A DNA stretch of 25,775 bases, taken from Paramacrobiotus richtersi (lineage: Eukaryota; Tardigrada; Eutardigrada; Parachela; Macrobiotidae). The position numbers were made by a program, and so were the translations under genes. This document shows positions 20,978-25,775 of the stretch, in pieces (the first letter of the stretch is position 1; each line of letters begins with the position of its first letter). The notes beneath the pieces were generated by a model that was not told the origin of the DNA, ran no database searches, and worked only from the letters and a program-made list of their open reading frames with translations. Location of the stretch: NCBI GenBank assembly GCA_034698045.1, contig JAQGAU010000603.1, forward strand, positions 1 to 25,775, read 5' to 3'.

Positions 20978-21824
20978 AGGATGCTACATCCGCGGCAACA
21001 AAAGCTGCCCCATGAGTCATTTAACGGTGTTCATGCAGGGATATGCCGGCAGGATAATACCTGGAAGCGAGGATTTCCGGTGGAAACTTCTGCTAGTACC
21101 GCATCACCGCATTCCGCTTGTTCGATGTACATAGTGGAAACTCTCTTGAGAACTACGTAGCTAACGAAACGAAAGAAAACGGTCCGCGCCAGGAACGTCA
21201 CAAAATAATGGATCTGCTTGTCGCTGGTTTTCCCTTCAGCAAACCCTTATACGTACAAAAACGAAAAAAAGTTCTGCATGACTGGAATAGATGCCTATGA
21301 GTGTTATATTGAGGATGCATACTGTGCGTTGTTGAGATCATGAGATCGCAACATATTGTTTTTCTTTGTCTAGTGATCATTGCGAAATAGTTTTCTTTAA
21401 AAGTTAAAACCCTATTTGCAGGCTACCCTCATCACGGCATGCTTTTAAGTCCCTCTGTGCGTAGATCACCGACTTTGAAAACATGCGATCATTAAGATGG
21501 AAGCAGGAGACAATTCCAGCGAATGATATGTGGAATGGTACACTTTTGTGGTGTTATTGATGGTGGCACGGTTTCTGCCTACCTTGTTAATCGTGAGTGT
21601 AATTATGGAAACCCCCCATTACCGATTTTAAATGCGTATGTTGCAGAATTTCTCTAAATAATTTCATCGTGAGTAAAGTGGGCCAGTAAACATTCCCTAG
21701 CAGGACAGGGCTGGCCGTTCCGCGCAGGCACTTTCGGCAACTAAAACTGATCGGGACATGCTTGTCCAAAGTTCCAAGCAGGCCTACAATCAACCGTTAG
21801 TCCAAATTATTTTGTAAGCCATTT
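20978..21824. other. Intergenic between convergent receptor loci
   Basis: Probably the 3' UTRs of the GPCR (+) and the Gr-like locus (-). No canonical AATAAA directly after the GPCR stop, no repeat and no coding signal I trust. Confidence 0.4.
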
Positions 21825-23162
21825 TTATTGGCAGTAGGTGCCATTGCATTCACAAACTGATCCACGTACTGATCTCCCGTTGATGGTTACAGGAATCCAG
21901 TTTCTGTCACTTTTCTCGTACGACAACAACACATAAGTCAATAACAATCCCAGCATCTACAACAGAAGACTGTCTCGTTGGGCATTTTGGCAAGCACTTA
22001 CTACACCAGAGTCCGTTTTGCACGTACCGACAGGACCGTTTGACGATTATGTTGCACACAAGAACCAAGACTGAGAAGTAGTGAGAACAGCCGGATTGGC
22101 CTCATGTTAACCAGTAATTGCGTGTACCGTTTTGTTTGGCGTGAAGGCTCCACTCCTCGTCTTGCACTATCCGACTGAAAGCAGTCATGAAACACTTAAA
22201 TTAAAGAATGTAAGTTTCATTTTATAAGCAATTAACTACGGATTTGCATGTTACGTTAAGGAACAAGCAGCTAACAAACCTTATCGCTGAGGTAGACAAA
22301 GCACGCTGTTTGCAGTACAAAAAATGCAACACCAGCAACCCCTCTAACAATCATCACGACGTCTTCTCGGAGGTAGCTGACGTTATAAACAAGTCCAACA
22401 AATTCGTAACAATAAGCCAGGAGCAGGATGGTCCCATTAAATCGTCCGTTCAATGGTACGATAAGCACGCACAATACTGTCAATAAATCCAGGTATGTTT
22501 TGTACGTCAACATCGAAGAATTGTGTCGTAATCTGCTCCGTGCATAATCCGCACATTACTGCAGTGACAGCCAGATAAGCTAACGCAGTAGCCGTGCCCC
22601 AAGTGCCACACTCTCTGATGATCTCCAAAATCGACATGAACCTGTATGTGCTGTGCAGATCGACCGTTACAATTTTCGATATTGCCCTTGTAATATCCAT
22701 CCGTTAGACTGAATTTCTGTGTAAACCGAAACGCTGGGCAAAATAACGCCAAGTGCCAAGAAAACGATTACCATAGCGTAATAACGTAACGGCTTCTTTT
22801 CTGCCTTAGGTAGCAATTAAATATCGGCGAAGATTTGTCGACTGTAGCCGTCAATTCCCCAAGCGCGCGGCAATTATAAGATTCATGATTGACTGACAGA
22901 TAAATGACAAGGAAAAGCAAGCCGGATCAACCATTTCGGGCACGGTGTGGTTGTGACTCAGGAGTTTGTGTACTGTGGTCAGAACAGCCAAAGTCGCCAA
23001 ACCAGACCAGATAAACGCAGCCCAGGTAGCCCACAGCACGCTTGCAATGCGGAATGAGCGCAATGTAAATTTTCGGCCTGGATACGACGCTGTGATAAAC
23101 AGAATAAACCTGAGAGGTGACAGAACGTTGGAAACGAATTTGTCACAGTCTTTGGGAGTCAT
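21825..23162 (-). pseudogene. Gustatory-receptor-like 7TM protein (7tm_7 family), frameshifted
   Basis: The 3' half is well preserved. An exon ending at 22280 (AAG|GTTTGT), a 105-bp intron, exon 22174-22028, a 71-bp intron (GTACGT...TTGTAG) and the last exon 21956-21825 all join in phase 0. They give RYTQLLVNMRPIRLFSLLLS, then LGSCV, and LLLTYVLLSYE. This fits the Gr C-terminus (RP..L..F..L, then TM7 TYhhhhhQ), with Glu in place of the Gln. Upstream, TM1-TM2 are in one frame (23162-22851), TM3 (YYAMVIVFLALGVILPSV) in another, the next segment (WGTATALAYLAVTAVMCG) in a third, and RFNGTILLLAYCYEFVG shifts again. No plausible introns lie at these changes, so at least three frameshifts are implied. 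It would have been a chemoreceptor or ion channel in the plasma membrane. Assembly errors are an alternative. Confidence 0.6.
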
Positions 23163-23261
23163 TCTGTGCGTACAAAGTCTGGAGCGCGAGGCCGTCAAAA
23201 AGGTACAAATCTTTAAAGACCGCAGTTTTGCTGGAGTTCCGCGAGAAGTGTTTAAAGATTT

Positions 23262-23348
23262 CCTGTCGTTTCTAAAGATGCCAAACGCTCTTTAAACAAT
23301 GCAGCCTGCATTGTTTAAAGAGCGTTCAGCATCTTCAAAAACGACAGG
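23262..23348. repeat. Long near-perfect palindrome (42-bp arms, 3-bp loop)
   Basis: Arms 23262-23303 and 23307-23348 match at 38 of 42 positions around the loop GCC. All four mismatches become G-U pairs if the minus strand is transcribed, so a minus-strand RNA would pair over its full length. A second small inverted repeat (AAATCTTTAAA / TTTAAAGATTT) lies at about 23207-23260. It sits about 100 bp upstream of the Gr-like start on the same strand. Confidence 0.85.
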
Positions 23349-24228
23349 GAGTCTTATTTTTAGCAGAAAAACAGCTTTTGTTTGTTGGTAATGAAATACT
23401 CCGTTAAGCATTGTATCATTTTCGCAGAAATTATTTTCTTTTGCAGTTATTAGGAGTGTTTCTGACGTATGTGCTGCTGATTTAGCTTCTTGCAATTTAA
23501 TTTAAGCGATTATGATATTATGTGTGGTGTACTAAGCCTAAGGTTCTGGAGACTACAGATGACTGCGACAATCTGGTACTGAACTTAGCAACTACGATTC
23601 CACGGTGTTGCCTGCGTACATTTGTGTAGTTGCACTATGTTGAGATACGAGACGATCATTAAAGATGGAATACTTCAGATACATATAGATACATCACAAT
23701 CCGACGGCTTCAAAATAAGAAGCAGTGCCGTACCGCCCTTACATCACTGGCTCGCTGTATATCCTTCAACATTCGCATGATGATGATACTGTGCGAAATT
23801 AAAGTAACTTACTCTTCGAGCGTGATTCGTGGATTTTGCTATTGCTGTTGTTGTTGGGTGTATAATGCTTAATTTCAGCTGTCAGATGGTAGCTTAGATC
23901 GTAGCGTGATAATTTGCATAACCTGAACTTCATCTGTAAAGTATCTGGAAAGTGAATAACAGTAAGGGTTGGAATTTTCTTCCTACTGCGAGCAGAATAA
24001 TTCTTTTTTGTGTGTATTTATGACAACATGCAAGTTAAAGCAGAGAGCCTTTGACAATGTCCGTACTTTCTGATTCTTAATATCTGAATCTTTGATCAAT
24101 GGACTACAGTTAGTACCTTCAGCCCTTCAAAGTTGTGAGCGAAATCCGACGAACGGTTGGAAAATTAACGATCCATGCTATATGAACATTGTGCGACATT
24201 TGATTGCCCACAAAATCGATTAATGTTT
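23349..24228. other. Intergenic, nothing recognised
   Basis: AT-rich spacer between the palindrome and the Ulp1 element. No domain, repeat or RNA gene that I can support. Confidence 0.4.
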
Positions 24229-24234
24229 GGGTGA

Positions 24235-24352
24235 AGGCTATGCACACACCCTTTCACACCCATTGGCTATGCACACACCCTTTTGCCTCACACCCTTTGA
24301 CTATGCACACGACCTTTGGTACACACCCTTTGGCTACGCACACACCTTTATT
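24235..24352 (+). repeat. Tandem array of a ~19-bp CACACCC-rich unit at the left end of the element
   Basis: Imperfect copies of GGCTATGCACACACCCTTT, some truncated to CACACCCTTT. The innermost copy merges into the inverted repeat at 24337. Confidence 0.85.
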
Positions 24353-24385
24353 GCAGCTTTTGTTTATACAGAATTTTACATGTAA
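24337..24385 (+). repeat. Left inverted repeat of the Ulp1 element
   Basis: Near-identical to the reverse complement of 25727-25775; the only difference in the first 47 bases is one G for T in a T-run. Confidence 0.85.
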
Positions 24386-24486
24386 TATTACTCACAGCCT
24401 TTGCAATAGTTGTTCAGCAACAGAGGTCACTAACGTACTGCAGAATTACGACCTTGAGTACAACAAAACTCGCAAAAACTAAATAA

Positions 24487-25719
24487 TTCAATGAGAAAGA
24501 ACCTAACCGTATTTCAAAAATCGCCCGCGTATTCCTCAAGATCGTATAATTTACTCAAGTGAAATGCCGATCGAAGTCGGAAGCTGCTTCTATACATGGG
24601 CCGATGCTTGATTGCGGTGCCATGATCAACCTCGACCATATTATCAACTTCGACGAGGATTTTGACTAAGAGGGCAAAAGGCAACCGAATCAACAACTAA
24701 CGAAACTGCAGCGTTACGGCATTGTCAGGAAGTTTAACAGACATCTTGAAAGTCACCTTAGCAAACTGCCCCCAAAAGAGTTCGTCAAAGTCTTTGAAAA
24801 GTTTCAAAAGATGAACGAAACTTTCATGGACGATGCTTGGAAAGGAAAGATCGTGTTTAGCGAAAGACCGAGAGGCACAAAAAGTCTCATTGGATCACAG
24901 TTCAATACTAGGCCAGGGGAGCCACGGCAGTCAGCGAGGCGGCCACGATCTGAAACCGAAAGTTCAGAACGCCGGCAACATAAGCGGGCACGTGTAGATT
25001 GGGATGTCGAGGATGGTATCGACCCGCCACCGGGTCACGACGACATACTGGTCAATGCTGACCTTTTAGGCGAACAGCTTGATGATGAAGTGCAGGACAT
25101 GGTAACATACGTCGGCCCGACTGTTCTGCATCTGTCACAGGAAGATTTTGATGTGCTGGATGGCGTAGCGCAAGATCTCCGTATGACAGAGCCGATTGCT
25201 AATGCGTGTACATATCTTCTGCGGCTGCTAGCGAAGAAGCTGAAAGTGGACTTCACTGGTCTCTTCTATCAAGAAGATGTCAAACACCACCACAGCGCTT
25301 TCGAGGGAAAGAAGTATGGGCTGTAGATACTGCACGAAATGCGAAGAACCGATACAGAGCACTGGGTAGTCGTAGAGAGAGAAATCGACGGCACCATTAA
25401 CCTGTATGACTCGTCGCCATCACGAACAGTTACAAAAGATCTGGAGCAATCGCTGAGACGTATTCTTGGACGGGGTCCAAAGGACCGTTTCACAGTTCAC
25501 CGAGAAGCAGTTCAGAACCAGGAAAACGCTGTCGATTGTGGATTCTTTGCAGTGGCGAATGTGGTATAACTTTTGTATAAAAAAGTTCCAGCTCGAATTC
25601 GGTATAAGAAAGAACACCTCCGTGGATGTATAGCGAGAGCGATGGAAAAAATGGAACTGGCTCAGTGCCCGAAAGAAAACTCTCAGATTCGGCAACCCCC
25701 GAAAATCTTCAGTTATTAG
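24487..25719 (+). pseudogene. Ulp1/SENP-type (C48) cysteine peptidase of a mobile element, with in-frame stops
   Basis: One frame of 411 codons runs from after the TAA at 24484 to the TAG at 25717-25719 without a frameshift. It is broken by TAA at 24547, TAA at 24667, TAG at 25324 and TAA at 25567. A basic helical region (LTKLQRYGIVRKF, 24697-24735) and a nuclear-localisation-like patch (RRQHKRARVD, about 24970-25000) precede the peptidase domain, which starts near 25180. The catalytic set is complete: His in EHWVVVE (25360-25362), Asp in YDSS (25408-25410), Gln in QENAVDCG (25519-25521) and Cys (25537-25539). Past the last internal stop the domain still continues (RYKKEHLRGCIARAM), as expected for the C-terminal helix of this fold. 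Such enzymes cleave SUMO-like isopeptide bonds; the substrate here is unknown. Recent decay fits best; stop readthrough is the alternative. Confidence 0.7.
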
Positions 25720-25726
25720 AGAATAT

Positions 25727-25775
25727 ATACATGTAAAATTCTGTATAAAAAAAAGCTGCAATAAAGGTGTGTGCG
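25727..25775 (-). repeat. Right inverted repeat of the Ulp1 element (cut by window end)
   Basis: Mirror of 24337-24385, reaching the last base of the window, so its true outer end is not visible. Confidence 0.85.

Larger units (their letters stand above)
24235..25775. mobile_element. DNA-transposon-like element with Ulp1 peptidase frame and tandem-repeat ends (right end off window)
   Basis: Segments 24337-24385 and 25727-25775 are inverted copies starting CGCACACACCTTTATTGCAG; about 46 of the first 47 bases match. Outside the left copy, 24235-24352 holds about six units of a ~19-bp repeat (GGCTATGCACACACCCTTT). The right copy ends at the window edge inside the same unit, so a mirrored array probably continues beyond it. 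The interior is one + strand frame ending in a C48/Ulp1 peptidase. Ulp1-type peptidases are known passengers of several eukaryotic DNA transposons (Kaonashi-type MULEs, KDZ elements). No transposase is seen, so it is probably non-autonomous. Confidence 0.7.

Overview
The window is eukaryotic nuclear DNA from a small-genome invertebrate animal. The supported genes have short GT-AG introns (68, 71, 105 and 115 bp) and belong to animal families: a rhodopsin-like GPCR, a gustatory-receptor-like 7TM protein and a kelch protein. A tardigrade or another ecdysozoan would fit, but the phylum is a guess. Gene density is low, and most of the window is decayed mobile DNA and old duplications.

Layout. 1-4.3 kb: no gene; a foldback-type element (1988-3563) whose terminal inverted repeats each carry a GGTACT-type hexamer array. 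4.3-5.8 kb: a decayed, unrecognised coding region. 7.5-7.8 kb: remnant of a transposase-type helix-turn-helix region. 7.8-11.5 kb: nested diverged direct duplications with a recurrent CCACGCCC motif and a tRNA-like Pol III unit. 11.98-12.94 kb: a second foldback element, built of a ~43-bp unit in alternating orientation. 13.3-15.2 kb: a two-exon gene joining a catalytically dead kinase C-lobe to kelch repeats. 15.5-16.4 kb: a zinc-knuckle-like fragment (+) facing a tyrosine-recombinase remnant (-). 17.03-17.69 kb: a hAT-type MITE with an 8-bp target duplication. 18.2-18.5 kb: a weak small-gene candidate behind a TATA box. 19.86-20.98 kb: an intact two-exon GPCR of 349 aa. 21.8-23.2 kb: a frameshifted gustatory-receptor-like pseudogene (-), with a 42-bp-arm palindrome just upstream. 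24.2 kb to the window end: an element with near-perfect inverted repeats, terminal tandem repeats and a Ulp1/C48 peptidase reading frame broken only by in-frame TAA/TAG codons.

No operon or pathway links these genes. Two neighbouring loci (GPCR and Gr-like) are chemosensory-type receptors. The most notable items are the Ulp1 element with its stop pattern, three unrelated elements that all carry tandem arrays in or as their inverted repeats, and the pseudokinase-kelch fusion. Frameshifts and intron boundaries were read by eye; no alignment or database search was run.
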